This document shows positions 35,950 through 54,266 of a stretch of DNA of 64,000 nucleotides, piece after piece (within the stretch, counting starts at the first letter, position 1; every line of letters begins with the position of its first letter). The notes below the pieces were generated by a model. It saw only the letters and a program-made list of their open reading frames with translations. It made no database searches and was not told the DNA's origin. The stretch is from Atherinomorus stipes (Eukaryota > Chordata > Actinopteri > Atheriniformes > Atherinidae), in NCBI GenBank assembly GCA_023101725.1, contig JALJCO010012682.1, positions 2,666,001 through 2,730,000 of the forward strand, in the 5' to 3' direction. A program made the position numbers and the translations under genes.

Positions 35950-37260
35950 GATGGTCTACAGCCCCACAAACTCGGCATTAAACGTGTCCCTTATTTAAGA
36001 GTCCCACTGAGCGGCGCATATTTGAAACTGAGCCGCGGTTCGTCTTTCAGAGGAGGTCTTCCCTCTTTCTGCAAACTCTTGTTTTAGTCGAACACGTCGA
36101 AATCTGAGATTTTGCTCTTCCTGTTACCATAACCTCATGGGAGTTGTAGTTCAGATAAAACACCACAGAGAAAAATACACGATGTACTTTAGATTTTAAT
36201 CATTAATTACACAACAGCCTAAATTTAAACTACATATTAAATACTGAAAAATAATCAGCTCAATAAATTAAATTGGGACATGTTCGAATGAAAACGACGA
36301 CTAATGTGTTAACAGCGCAATCACTGCGCAATTTTGAGGCACGTACGCGTCTGAAACAATGCGTGCAGGCGTGTTCAGTGCACAAGAAGAAGTATTACTC
36401 TGTTTTGATTTCTGGATACTAAAAGTCTACGAACCGTTCACTTTGTTTAGTAATTGTAATCAGGTGGTAATGGCAGAACCATAGACTGTAAATTAGATTG
36501 TAAATAATTTTTTTCACAGTCTTTGAAATTAGAACATAAAAGTGGAGGAAAAAAATAACATAAAATGTCTTGTTTAAAGTTTCAGAAAATATCTTGACTT
36601 TTGCTGTTAAGTTATATGTAAACAAAAATCCTGTGTTGTTTTGCTACAACAGCAACATAATATTATTTATCTAATACTATACTGAACAATATTTGAACCT
36701 TATTTGCAAATGTAATAACATGAGACAATTAAGTATGTCTAGATTGATGTACAACTGAGATAGTGATTTCCTTAACTCATCAATTTTAGAAGGGGAGCAA
36801 CAGCATGATAATGAAAGTATGACATTATGACCTACAATTGTGAATGGTCGGATATTTAAAACAAACAAACAAACAAACAACAACAACAAACAAGCTTTTT
36901 TAAGCACGTTAAAAGTAATTGGCAGCATGACCAATATGTACCCCACACGTCCTCTGGTAGCAGTTGAAATATGCCTGAGCCCCTTGTGACCCTTCTTAAT
37001 GCAGTGAAATTAATCACATTTGAAACACTGAGAAGCCACAGGCTGCATGCAACGTGCTGTTAAATAGACGATCTGTGTTAGATTGCGTGAGTACGTGGCT
37101 CTGCTAGACGTCGTGGCGTAAAGAAACCGCTAGCTTCGCCTTTGCCGGTGGCGCCGCTGTCGTAGTAGCAAGTTTAGTTAGCTTGCCATCTTTAATCATT
37201 TGAAAGTTTGAAACGTTACGACTTTTGCACGAGTTAATAAATTATCCAGCAGCTGTCAAA
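35950..37260. other. Intergenic region between the divergent slc35b4 and golt1b starts
   Basis: CpG-containing, GC-richer patches lie just upstream of each start (about 35990-36060 and 37080-37200), as expected of two separate housekeeping promoters. The middle (36170-37000) is AT-rich, without gene or recognised repeat. Confidence 0.5.
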
Positions 37261-38728
37261 ATGATTTCACTAACGGATTCTCAAAGTAAGAGGTGTCTCT
37301 GTTTTCTGCTGGTTCTTTGTAGCATCAAACCCAGTTTAGCTGAATGTACGAGGCTAACTGCTCAAACACGATTGGCTGAGAGCATCTTTACGTCATTCTG
37401 AAGTATTCCTCATAAAAAGTACATCTTCTGTCTGTACTTTCAATAGGATCAAGACACCAGTTTTTAAGTTTTGTTCGTATTTCAGCCCTTGTTTTAACCC
37501 ACAGTTTTGCTCCAAATGAGCTTCCTGATTTGATTCCGTCTTTAATGATGTGCTGTTGATCACAGTGAAGGACATGATGAACTATATAAATGTAGTAACT
37601 CATTTGTTCTTTTATCACTTCAGAAATTGGGATGGGGCTGACAGGATTTGGTGTGTTTTTCCTTTTCTTTGGGATGATGCTGTTTTTTGACAAAGCTCTC
37701 CTTGCCATTGGAAATGTGAGTCCATAGCAAGCAGTTGTGACACTGTAATCTCTCACTTGGCCTTAAAGCTGCTAAACATTTGTTGTTTTCTGTTGTTCAT
37801 GCAGATCCTGTTTGTCTCAGGCCTGTCCTTTGTTATTGGCTTGGAGCGCACATTCAGATTCTTCTTCCAAAGACACAAAGCAAAAGCCACAAGCTTTTTC
37901 CTGGGAGGAATCTTTGTGGTATTGATCGGTTGGCCGATCATTGGAGTCGTTCTAGAGATCTATGGTTTCTTCCTTTTATTCAGGTTAGCCCAAATGAATG
38001 GAAAAGAACATTTTTCCACCAGTAAGGATATTTGTCTCATCTCACTTGTGCTTTCTGTTAACAGGGGATTCTTCCCGGTGGCGGTCGGGTTCATTCGACG
38101 CATACCTGTGCTTGGATCATTGCTCAGCTTACCTGGGATCAGTGCGGTAAGTGTTTCAAGAATTAATGAGCCACAGACTATTTTTTTTTCTGAAATAATC
38201 TTGTGTTCATCTGTGGAGATTCTTTGTTATCCAGGTCATTCATGGTGGTTCAAAATATGCTTATATAACAAAAATCCAAAAAAAAAGGGGATGAAATCCA
38301 CAAAATACCAAATGTATAACAAATTGATCCATCTTAAAGTGGCTGCACAAATGTCAAATAGTTTAAAGAGCAACTACATGTTTGCAAATCATTCTATACT
38401 TGTTTGCAAAGAAAAAAAATCTATTTTTGGGTGCTGAAATATTTATGGATACGCAGCACATTTCTGTGGGTTACACACAAGAAAATCTTCCACACATGTT
38501 CTGCATCATCTGCATTCTAGCCATCTGTGCAGGGGCATCTTCAGCACATAACCAGCCAAACTGAAGTGCACATCTGAGCAGCAACTAAAAAGAAAGTTTG
38601 GGTTGAAATGTGCAAATATTTTTCCAGAAACACTTTGGTGTTCAGTCCTGAACCAGTCATTTATGCCCTGTTTTCTTGCTCTCTTTCAGCTGGTGGACAA
38701 AATTGGGGAGAGCAACACTATGGTATAA
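37261..38728 (+). CDS. golt1b: Vesicle transport protein GOT1B
   Basis: GOT1B is a small four-pass membrane protein of the ER and Golgi that supports ER-to-Golgi traffic. Five exons join in frame: 37261-37285, 37624-37715, 37805-37983, 38065-38146 and 38690-38728, giving 138 residues, the same length as human. The protein starts [18 protein letters not shown] and continues [10 protein letters not shown], then [41 protein letters not shown] and ends [10 protein letters not shown]. All these blocks are near-identical to vertebrate GOLT1B. Neighbouring spx in the same orientation matches human 12p12. Confidence 0.97.
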
Positions 38729-39257
38729 CACAAAGCTGCTAATGCAACAGAGGACAATTCTGGTATTTATATGGCTTCTAATGATGACTGTATATTTTGA
38801 TCATTGCCACTCCTCTGCTGTGAATCCGAACATTTTCCTGCACAAAAGAGACAAGTGTGTCTATGGATGTTCCACTAAAATCATCATGTTTCTTCTCTTC
38901 CGCAAGACACAGTATCTGACTGCCATGGGACAAATATACAACAGCTTTTTTTTGTTTTTTTCTGTTTTGTATCACTCCTCTGTAATATTTATAGACTGAA
39001 TACTGGGACCACCAGACTAACTGAGTGGAGCTGTGAGCCATTGACAGCCCCCAGCTCTCCAGACTGTGTGCCTGAGAGCGTTTTTTAAAAGGTTTGTATA
39101 TGACGTGTTACTGGAATTTTAAACTATGAATTAAATAAGGCTGAGCTTAATGTAACAGAGATGTTAAATGTTGTGGGGGGAACAAAGCAAACATGAAAAG
39201 GTTCAAGTCATTTGTGACAGAGATGTTTTACTGTAACTTTTCTAAGTGCATACTTGA

Positions 39258-39285
39258 AATAAAGGTGTGTCTTTTATATAATAAA
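39258..39285 (+). terminator. Polyadenylation signals of golt1b
   Basis: AATAAA occurs at 39258-39263 and 39280-39285, about 550 bp after the stop codon and before the next repeats. This gives a plausible 3' UTR end. Confidence 0.5.
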
Positions 39286-39994
39286 TTGATGTTTTCAGCT
39301 GTAGAAATCAGTTGTGTCTTCCAGGGTCATTAATCGCTGTATACATTACTGTATAGTCAGCAGGAATGATGAGACCGTACAGTACGTGACTCCTGCTGCT
39401 TTCAGATACAAAACTTTTACTTTCCAACAAACACAACCTTTCAGCTCCTGAGTTTGAACAGGAGTGAGACATCAGAGCTCCATAATGTCAGCGTTACTGT
39501 TCGTACACCGTAAGAATGCTCAGGTCTCCGACAGGCCACTGTTACATTTATTTATTTTTTCAAAGATGTGCACAAAACATATCTTTTTTAAAAAATTCAT
39601 GCTGCTTGCATTTTCATGAAGATCCTCCTGAAAATCAGTTAAAATGAAAGCATTCAACGTATAATCATGCATAAACAGATTACTAAGTATTCATGCAGAT
39701 AATCTGTCTCATGACCAAAAAAGCTGTGTGCAAGTCTGTTTGTGTCTGATGGGTCCAAACATGGAACCAAATATCCTTTAGCTACACTTCACAATTGCTG
39801 AGTCTTTTCCTAAACCTTTAACCCTAACCCTGATGTATTGTAATTTAATATTTTTTTTATTAAAAGCCCTTTCAAATAGACATTTTCTAGTGGGTAAAAC
39901 AAAAACAACAAAAAATTCTACCATTTATGTTACATTATTAAACAATACTACTCTAGGGATGTTATATTTTTGTTAATATTAGTTTTAAAGCAGT

Positions 39995-40132
39995 GGCGCC
40001 TAAGTCCAGTCCTCGAGCACTATCCTGCAGTTTTTCGAACATACCCTGTCCAACACACCTGAATCAAATGGCTAATTCCCTCAAAATATGCAGGATAGTA
40101 GATCTTGAGGACTGGACTTGGCACCCCTATAA
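39995..40132. mobile_element. Palindromic MITE, copy 3
   Basis: The left end 'ggcgcctaagtccagtcctcgag' mirrors the right end 'cttgaggactggacttggcacccc', with 'actatcctgcag' paired to 'tgcaggatagta' inside. The centre carries 'ccaacacacctgaatcaaatgg', typical of this family. Confidence 0.75.
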
Positions 40133-40177
40133 AGCATTCACTGACCAGTATCAAAGATATTCATCCTTAATATTTAG

Positions 40178-40290
40178 TGCAGGATCCTCAATCCTTGTCC
40201 TCGAGGGCTGGTGTCCTGCAAGTTTTAGAAATCCTCTCTCTTGCAACACACCTGACTCAAATCAGTGGGTAATTAGCTTCTGACCTCTGA
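40178..40290. mobile_element. Palindromic MITE, copy 4 (partial)
   Basis: Contains the left-half signature 'caatccttgtcctcgagggctgg', 'tcctgcaagttttag' and 'gcaacacacctgactcaaatcag'. The matching right end was not found, so it is a truncated copy about 45 bp from copy 3. Confidence 0.6.
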
Positions 40291-41542
40291 GATGGTTGTT
40301 GATGTCTTTCCTCCATCACCCCAGATCAGCAAACTGACAAAACCTCTGCTTTTATAGAGATGTTCTGATCAGTGCGTCTGATTAGCAGCGCCTGGCTGCC
40401 ACTTACCCTCTTGGCCCCTGTGTGGTGAAGTGTGATCTCCAGTGCAGTAACAATACCTCGACTTTGTGGTAACAAAGGAGTTGTAATAATCCAAAGATGA
40501 CCCTCAGAATGATAAAGCTGAAGTTTAACATCACCCTTCTAATGGTGAACTCACGAGTTGATTTATAATTAATACAGCAGCAACATAAAATAGTCTCTCT
40601 AAATGAAACATTACTTGTTAATGAAATTAACCTGCTGGCTGAAGCTTCAATTTCACCTGACGATGAGTGATGTTCTTTGTATAAGCTTTTAAATGTTTCA
40701 CTAAAAGTTAGAATAAAGCCTCATAGTGTTCAGGAGGAAAACAGAACATGTAGTAGTAACTCAGTCATGCAGCTTTTTATGGAGAGCAACCTCACACTGC
40801 TTTGCAGCTTCAGGCCTCCTGCAGGTGTCTGCACCCACACACTCACTGCTTCGCTGTCATCATGAGACTCATTCATAAAATCTCACCACTGTCGTCGTCT
40901 TGTGGTGACCCGGTGAGGATGTCCTCAGAAGTTCACCGTTCTTATTAATGTGCAGTGACAGCTTCAACAGCACCTGACACTCTATCAGCTGGAGTCTGAG
41001 GTGTGATGTAGTTAAATTACCGATCAGCCTCATCACCAACGCTCTATAATGAGCTGATTTATTGTATTCTTTAAATTACACCACCGCAGTTGCAAAGGAG
41101 GACCGAGCACTTACCACTGGTTTAACAGGCAGCAACCCACACGAGAGGAACAACAAGAAGAAGGAATAACAGTAAGTGGTTTGATGCTATGATTACTATT
41201 GTCATTATTGTAAAGGATTATTATAGTAGTTTGTTTACATTTTTTAAAATGTCTCATACATAAGTACATATAGTGTATGATATGTAATCTATGAAGAAAA
41301 TTAATTATTGCACAGAGTGAAATAAGGATAAGATAGGCTGCCACTAACAATACTGTAGAATATGCAAGCATTTGGTAAATGGCACACAATTCTGTTGTGA
41401 GTAGAAATCAGGACATTGTGAAGTTTTTGTCAACAGTAATGAGAGCAACTCTAACTTCTATATCAAAAATATTTTATGTTATTAGAATATTCACTGTTGT
41501 CATTAAATTAGTGTTCAAACACCATTCTGATGTGTTTATATA

Positions 41543-42046
41543 CAGTTGTCTACAAAATGATTCATACCCTCCAATTAAAGTAAAGGCTAAATTCACAAGA
41601 ATAATTAAAATGACAAGAAACTAATAATAAATAAAAGTTCACAAAAATATAATTTAGTGAAATAAAATATTGCTTTTGAGTTGTGGTTGGAAATAGTAAT
41701 TTAAAACAAACAAGCAAACAAACAAAAATTTCCCAGATACATAAGAGCACCTTTTCCACAAACAGTGGACCAACATACCTGTTAACAGGTGTAGAAGTCC
41801 TTTTGAACATTAGAGAAAACACCCGATTGCAGTGATTTCTGCAAATTTTAGCTTCGGAGCACCATTACACTTGTTTTATTTTCTGTCTGTTTGTTTTTAA
41901 TATGTCTTTTTAATCATAATTCAAAATCAGTGTCATGATTTTCATAGAATTTTTTTAATTACTTTTGTCAAACTCATCTTATTTTTACTGACTGCTGATT
42001 TTTTTCTTCTTTAATTTGAGAGTATGAATAATTTTGAGGACGACTG
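41543..42046. mobile_element. Tc1/mariner-type MITE upstream of spexin
   Basis: About 38-bp inverted ends start CAGTTGTCTACAAAATGATTCATAC on the left and end with the complement of CAGTCGTCCTCAAAATTATTCATAC on the right. TA dinucleotides flank both ends (41541-41542 and 42047-42048), as expected of Tc1/mariner insertion. The length is 504 bp and there is no transposase. It ends 320 bp before the spexin start codon. Confidence 0.8.
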
Positions 42047-42049
42047 TAC

Positions 42050-42052
<3 letters not shown>

Positions 42053-42101
<49 letters not shown>
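42053..42101. repeat. (TA)n microsatellite in the spexin upstream region
   Basis: TA/TG-rich start followed by an uninterrupted TA run, directly next to the MITE end. Confidence 0.95.
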
Positions 42102-42105
<4 letters not shown>

Positions 42106-42253
42106 TGCCCTAACAATTATACTAATTTAGGGCTGTAAAAATGACAAGAAAATGTTTCTATTATACTGCTTGATAAGGGAAACAGAGAACTCTTTCCTCA
42201 TTTTAAGCATTTTAAGTTATACAACGCTTAAAAAATAAAACAAAACAACAACA

Positions 42254-42276
42254 CCCCCCCCCCCCCCCCCCCCCCC
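42254..42276. repeat. Poly-C run of about 23 bases
   Basis: A homopolymer of C, 90 bp upstream of the spexin start. Its exact length is likely to be uncertain in any assembly. Confidence 0.95.
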
Positions 42277-42365
42277 AACCAAAACACTGGTGCACTTACT
42301 CTCATATTTCTTCATTAGTAGCACTCTTTTTAAAAATATATGTATTTGTGTAATAGAGTTCAGCG

Positions 42366-43061
42366 ATGTCTCTAAAAGTCGCACTGCTTGTGGTGGCTCT
42401 GGTGTCTGAGTGTTGGGCTGCTCCACAGGTCAGTACACGTTTGATTTCTATATATATTTCATGTCTTCCAATATTTTGAGATAAAATCTGGATTTTCTGA
42501 ATGGTTTTGCAGAGGAGAAACTGGACTCCTCAGGCGATCTTATACCTGAAAGGAGCACGTAAGAACATTTGTACAGCAGGAAAGACTGACTGAGCTTTAA
42601 GCCGTCTAAAACATTACTGAATGTAGATCTGTTGCAGAGGGACACCGCTCAGGGTTGGAGCGTGGCAGCAGAGAAGACGCAGACACTTTACATTTAGGTG
42701 TGTCCATAAAGTGTGATAGTGTGATGAAATATGATTTATGTGTCTTGCCACTGAAACTTTCCACACATTTTTGCCTTTATATCTTCTTTTGTTCCAATAC
42801 CTGCATTCATTATCATATATTTGTCTTTTCCAAATGCTGTTTCTTTTCAGTGAATTACAACCACATCAGTGATGGACGTGGATCGTCTTTGGCGTCACTC
42901 ATTCTCTTGGAGCTCCTGCAGCGCGCTGTGGAAGAAGGTAAAACTCTTAACATTAAGACCAACAATCTACCTGACCACCATATAAGCTGTTTTAAAATCT
43001 ATTTACTTCCTCAGGTGGAGGTAGACCAGATAATTACATCAACTATCAAGAGCTGGATTGA
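42366..43061 (+). CDS. spx: Spexin prohormone
   Basis: Spexin is a secreted neuropeptide acting on galanin receptors 2 and 3, affecting feeding and reproduction in fish. Five exons join in frame: 42366-42428, 42513-42558, 42638-42697, 42851-42937 and 43015-43061, giving 100 residues. Residues 1-19 are a signal peptide (LLVVALVSECWAA). Arg22-Arg23 precede the 14-residue peptide NWTPQAILYLKGAQ (24-37), followed by Gly38, the usual amide donor. Fish and mammal spexin usually have Met at peptide position 7; here it is Ile. The following site reads GHRS rather than the usual GRR, so the C-terminal dibasic site is altered. The C-terminus is NYINYQELD. Position between golt1b and ldh matches human 12p12. 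A TATA-like 'aaatatatg' lies about 30 bp upstream of the start codon. Confidence 0.93.
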
Positions 43062-44053
43062 AACCATTTGTGAAGGCCATCAGCAACACAATCAATTTTT
43101 TCCTTTTCCAATATGGCTGGTGCAATTTCATGGTTTTTATTCATTTATTAAATAATTTATTCATTTTTACAGTTGCTGTAAAAAAGCTGCTGAATGGGTT
43201 TACCTGTAATGTGTTATGTGAAAATGAAAAATGATGTCTGGAAGCTGTATTTTGTTTCAGCTGTGAGCTATATGTGAATATTAAACTCCATGTGGTGTTC
43301 CTTCTGTAAAGTTAAAGGGATTTTCTGTTAGTTGCATTTGTCAAGTAATTAAATAATGAAGCTTTGGGCACTGATGACACTCTTACAGCCGTTTACACAG
43401 CTCAGTGATTAACACCAACATTGATGTCATACAGCTTCACACTTTCTCCGCTGACGTCACTGAAGGAGTCGTGCCAGGGTCAGAGGAGGCGGCTGACTTT
43501 CAGAGAAGCTGAAGATTTGATCCTGTTTTTCAGAAAGACTGAAGGTGGCAAATGAAACAGGAGCTTGCACAGCATTTTTGGTCTTAATTTGATGTTCATG
43601 GTGACCTTTTGGGTCAAACTGTCACGACACCTGTTGCTCTGCTAAGCCCCTTCAGTGACAGCTGGCTGGTGTTATGCTGTGCCTGCAAAAATAACAAAAT
43701 ATATTTACTGTATACCACTGAATAATGGAAAGCATGCATCTCAATCACCAACAAACTTGCTTTATTTTGCATCAAAGCAACATAAGTGACGCATGGTCCC
43801 AAACTGAAACAGTTGAAGACAAAATGAATCAGAGCTTGTCACTCAGTTGATGCCACCTTTAGTCTCTTCAGCAATTACAAGTGTACAAACTGACACCTAC
43901 AGCTAAATTTGATGGGATGAAACTCCCGACATTGTGATTCTACAGAGGGCAGTGGGTTGAAAGTGCAGAAGGTGAAGCTTTCTGGGTTTGGTGACGGCAG
44001 AGTGAGTGACCGGCGGTCAGGAAGATGCAGCTATGTCGCCTCCTGGTGGTCGT
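43062..44053. other. spx-ldh convergent intergenic region
   Basis: No further exon was recognised. AATAAA-like signals for spx lie near 43150 and 43280 (weak variants). The two genes converge here, so their 3' UTRs probably fill much of it. Confidence 0.4.
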
Positions 44054-49325
<5,272 letters not shown>

Positions 49326-49333
49326 TCTCAGCG

Positions 49334-52300
49334 CTAAACCAAAAGAGAAAGGGAAAAGTGGCTCTAGTCAGGTATCATTGATAAACAGATGATAGTGAGA
49401 TGATATACATGTCACACAAACACAACAGAAGCAAACTCTCCTGCAGCCGAACATGTTCAAACTTCATAAATACTGCAGCCTGTCAAAGTGTAGTGGGATT
49501 AAAAAATTTAGCTTGGCATTCAGCCCAGCGGCACTCACGAAAGCAAGAGTTTTTGAACATCTGAATCTAGCACAGCAACTAAAAATCACAGCGACTGCAC
49601 TCCACCCCACACATTATCCCCCTGCAGAGATCACCTTGAAACGACACGCAGCCACGACACAAAAACAGCAGCAATACTTGCTTTGATCGGCGAAGCTCCG
49701 TGCTGCAAGGTATAAATACCACCATGTAATCAGCATGGCAAACTGAGCGGATACCTAAGGTGTGTTTCCCACAGAGCTGCGTAACTCCTGCATCCACAAC
49801 ACCTCACACAGTCACTGCAATCCACAGAGTCAAGGCAGGTATTCGGTCAGCTGCAGCAGTGGCACAGAGCACATGTGACTCAGGGCCGGATGGAGGAGCT
49901 GTGAGCTGCTCAGAGCTCCTCTCCTTTCCCTCCATCCTCCTCCCCTAATGGAGGACGGAGCACTATAATCGGATGTCAGACTTGACTGACTGACTGCAGA
50001 CGGTTAAAGGAGTTACTGTAATCCCTTAACTCTGCTTCCATCTGCTGCACCTGCACTACAAATGAACATCAACTTTGGGTGTCATAGCAAACTGATTTCT
50101 ATTCAAAACCTTAGAAATTAATTGAATCATCTAACATATTTTAATGATAAAACTAAGACAATCTGAATTACACATCAGGAAATAGTACAAAACTACATGC
50201 TGTACTTTGTAAATATTGTTGAACACATTGAGTTGACTTTTACGCTTCAGGAAAGATACCTACAAAATTAATTAATCTCTAACAGGAAATTCAAAGCTTT
50301 AATGAAGAATTACATAAATTGTCCATTCATTATCCTCGAGGGAAACTGGATTACTAACAAAGCATGTAAACAATAGCAGGGACGGAGTTGGCTTAGCACC
50401 AAGGTCAGTCAGGAGGGACAGCAGTCTAAACTGGTTTGTGCACCATCAACATACAGTTGGTACTTAAATTAAAAAGGACCACAGTATAATCAAAAAAATT
50501 GCCTATGTGAACTGATGCTTTGAATAAGACATGTGACAAACGTGTCGTTTGGGAGGGAGGGGGTGTCAAGCCATTTATAGACAATTGCAATGGAATAAAT
50601 ACCATTTAAAGTTGCAGGTAATAATGAACCACACACCTCAACAAAATAACCTGAGACACCCTTTAGATACTGGAAAAAGTGTCCTCACATACACAGTTAG
50701 TAAAGTGAAAAACAAAAAAACAGTAATAAAAGTTAACCTTTGTAGAGATTATACTTTCATAGGGATATTACAGTTTTTAAGCCTATATTATCTTCTTAGT
50801 AATCATTTCCCCCCAAAATACAGTTCATAATTTAAGGTAAAAAACAAAACAAACTTGCACATAAACACCACATGAATGCAGCGCTATTTTAGATGAAAGC
50901 ACATAATTTCTGAGTTCTCATTAAAATGAAGTATCATAAAGCCGGTGATAAAGTTGGTGATGCTGAGAACGTTCTGTTGGTGCGTCTGAAGATAAGCAGA
51001 CAAAGCTGTCAACGTCCAGCGTTGTCCACTCTTACGTTTGGATGAACTAAACTAAAATGAGACTTAGATCTCCCTACAAATTCACCTTTAAAGGACCAAA
51101 TGCATGAGCACATGAAGTTCAGAGGTAGTCAAGAGAAAAATGCAAAACCAAGCTGAGCATCTTCTCCAAACAAATACAAATACAAAACAAAACTTTACTT
51201 TTGTACCCAAAAATTAGTTCAGCATCACAGAAACTATTCCAAACATACATGAGCAAAATAAAACCTAGAACATCTACGACTGCCTGTCAGATTTCTCAAG
51301 TCTACACATGAAAACGTGGCTGTTCACCTGCTGTCTTGAGGCTCCGGCTACTTTAGGAATAACCACTTGTCCTTTCTCCAAAGCTACAGAGGGACTCAGG
51401 AGTGGCGTGTTACTATCTGCATGCTCCTCTTCCTGCTGCGCTGTCAGCCTGCAGCCTACTGGATTTAATTAACTAAGCCTCTCCATCCCCTTCAAAGTCT
51501 CAGTTCGGCACACCAACGGGTCACCTCAGTCAGCTGCTTCCACACATTCCCTGTCAAATTCATTGGTTTTTTTTTTTCTTCTTCCCTTAAAAGAAGATGT
51601 TTATAGAATCCTTCCAAATATTACTCTGGGAAAAAAAAAAGTTATCAATCACAGACAGAATTATAAGTGTTGACGATAAGAATGACTTAAACTCATTCCA
51701 GTGCCAGGGGCTTCCCACCTGCAGCGGTGGACTCCTGGTGATTTTGGTAGGAATAAGGAGAGGACGTTTGGCTGCTGAGTCCTTAACTCTGGCTTATATC
51801 GGAGCATCTTGAGGACATTTTGTCATACAGCAGGGAACCAGCAGAGGGACACACAATCACATTGGAGAATCATCAGCAGAAGGAAAAACTGAAGTCAGTG
51901 CAATTTGCAACAGGAGGTCAGCTTTGCCTGAGACTCTTAGCCTTGTACTAAATTGGCTATTTTTTTATTCCATCATGCTGTATGAGTTTATTAAAAAGCT
52001 CAATATAATCCCACCTGATGAGAAGTCAAGATATTTTCCTGCTCCAGACATCTGTGACCTGGAAGGCATCATGGGTTCAAGTCATTTCAATGAATGTTGG
52101 AAGTCTTGAAGATATTGAAGACTGAATCAAATTTGGCTTGAAACTCACCTGTACGCAAAGGTCAACCTGCTGACTGTGACCTCAAGACTGGCTGATTCTC
52201 ATGAAGATAACAAATCAGGAATGCCTGGAGGAAATCTAATTACATTCGTCACAAATGTTCAATTAGGACTAAATCAGCTGACTGGAATTTAGTTATCAGA

Positions 52301-54266
52301 GGACGGGGTGACCTAAAAAACACACTGTAACTTTCAGATTCATATAATTATGAAAAAAATTAAGCAGATGAATGACTTTTTTTTTTTTTTTTTACTCCAA
52401 AAGTTGAAGGGCTGGAGGATACAACCTAAAAGCAGTAACTCCTGTTTCGTCCTAGTATGTCTTGCTTGTAATCAAAATTTACTTTTTGTTTTTGCCCTAA
52501 AAAATGTGCTTATATGCAGGTGGTGGAAGTCTTTAAATTCCTAAAATAGCTGATTTTAGAGCAAATAATAAAGCATACATTTGTTGTAATAAACTGGTGA
52601 TATCCAAAAAGGTACTGGATCCAAGAAGTGAAAAAAATTTGGTGACAACCAAGTTTATTTTATGATACACAGCCTACATTATCATAAATAAACAGATTAA
52701 AAATCCTTACCCACATAACCCCTGTCATTTCTGTCCATTGTGGGAGAGCTGCCTGATGATGAATCACTTGGATTAAGTCAGCAAAATTCAGATTAAAGAT
52801 ACAGTATTAGTTGCATGTATTACATATTGCTGTAAAATGTTATCTTAAAATGTGCTATAAAAAGTTGAACACACCACTTTAGAAAAATATCAAAATTGAA
52901 AGAAAACCCTTTCAGAAATCTCTCCGACCCCATTGTCGCCACCAGCGAATGCATGCTCACTTCTAGCAGGTATCCAACCTGACTCAGAGAAGCCTACTTG
53001 ATGTAATTTTACCCAGGCAGATGTATCGTACTGTTAAAATAAATCAGGTTAACTATCTCAAAAGGATTCACTTTCTCTGTATCCTCTTTGCAGGTCTTCC
53101 ATGTCTGGACGTATGCAGTCCGTGAGGTGGGCTATGTGGGTGCACTGCAACAGCCAGTCCTGTATAGAGGACCGAAGGATCAAAAATCTTACAAAAAAAT
53201 AGATTCAAATAAAAGGAAAAGCACAACAGAGCACTAAAACCCAGCGCATGTAAACTCAAATGGGCATAATTGTATGGATGGACAAAGGAAAGAAAACAAA
53301 TCAATAATGAATGCTGCAATTTTAGTTACCTCAAAGGGCTTTTTCTCAAATACGTGTCAACTAATCAACACTAAACACTTTCATTTGTGATGTTCTGACG
53401 GCAAAATGAAAACATCTTAACATGTCAAAGTTTTCTACCTTAATTCATTGTCAGTTAAATCAAGATTTTGAATGCATTTTAAGTTATGATTTCAGAGCTC
53501 CATGTGAGTTTATCTGAGCAATGATCAGTCACTGGAAGAGAGAGAAAAGATGTTAAAAAAAAAAAAAAAAAAAAAAATTGGCTGATTTTCCTCATGCAGT
53601 GATGTGTCCTGATTACACCACGTGTCTCCTCCCACCAAAGACCACATAAAAAAAAAAAGTTTGAGCTGAATCAACCTGAGCACCATAGAAATAATGAATC
53701 ACTCTAGTTACCTCTAAATCTATAACGCAAATTTGGAAATTTATATGGAAACTTGGACACATCCCAGTATTAATATTAGTAGAAGCGCTGCTTTGTGCGT
53801 GAACAAGAAATAAACGGGGAGGGCACTAAGTGCTAACAAGTGTCCAGGCACTTCACCATCAGAAAAACACCTGGCACAGAGCTTTAGATAAAACTACAGT
53901 ATGACCTTTAAAAACTACAACCATGCACGGATAAACTGGCCTCTCCTTTCCCGCACTCATTTCTACATTTAAGGGTTAATACACACAAAGACACAAACAA
54001 TTCACAGATTAAAATCAACATTAAAATGAGTCTCTTTTGACTGCCACATAGGATGATCCAGAAGCTACTGTCTGAGGATTCTTCTTCCCTCTTGTGGTCA
54101 GAGGAAAACTGGAGTCAAGCAAAGAAAATGTTTACCATTTCTCTTAAATCTGTGTCCTTTGTCAAAATATGTAGGAAAATAAGATGTGATCCCTGTTTAC
54201 TGCTTGGGTTGTGGTGTGCTGTGGCAGGGAGGTGGTGTGGGCATGGCGAGAGACTGCTGAGGGTCT
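49334..54266. other. ldh-tmpo intergenic region
   Basis: The first part (49680-49990) is GC-richer and probably holds the ldh promoter and noncoding exon. It contains a TGACTCA site at 49876-49882. From 50000 to 54266 it is AT-rich with short A or T runs (51568-51578, 52378-52392, 53555-53577). The only exon-like patch is at 53058-53144, discussed in the findings. No gene is called. Confidence 0.45.

Larger units (their letters stand above)
39286..41542. other. golt1b-spx intergenic region with MITE copies, otherwise no gene
   Basis: Apart from the two MITE copies at about 40.0-40.3 kb, no gene or RNA was recognised. It presumably holds distal regulatory DNA for spx, but no site could be named. 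Confidence 0.4.

Noticed and set aside
37388..37756. 122-codon minus-strand frame overlapping golt1b
   Set aside because: It crosses golt1b intron 1 and exon 2 in antisense and matches no family I know.
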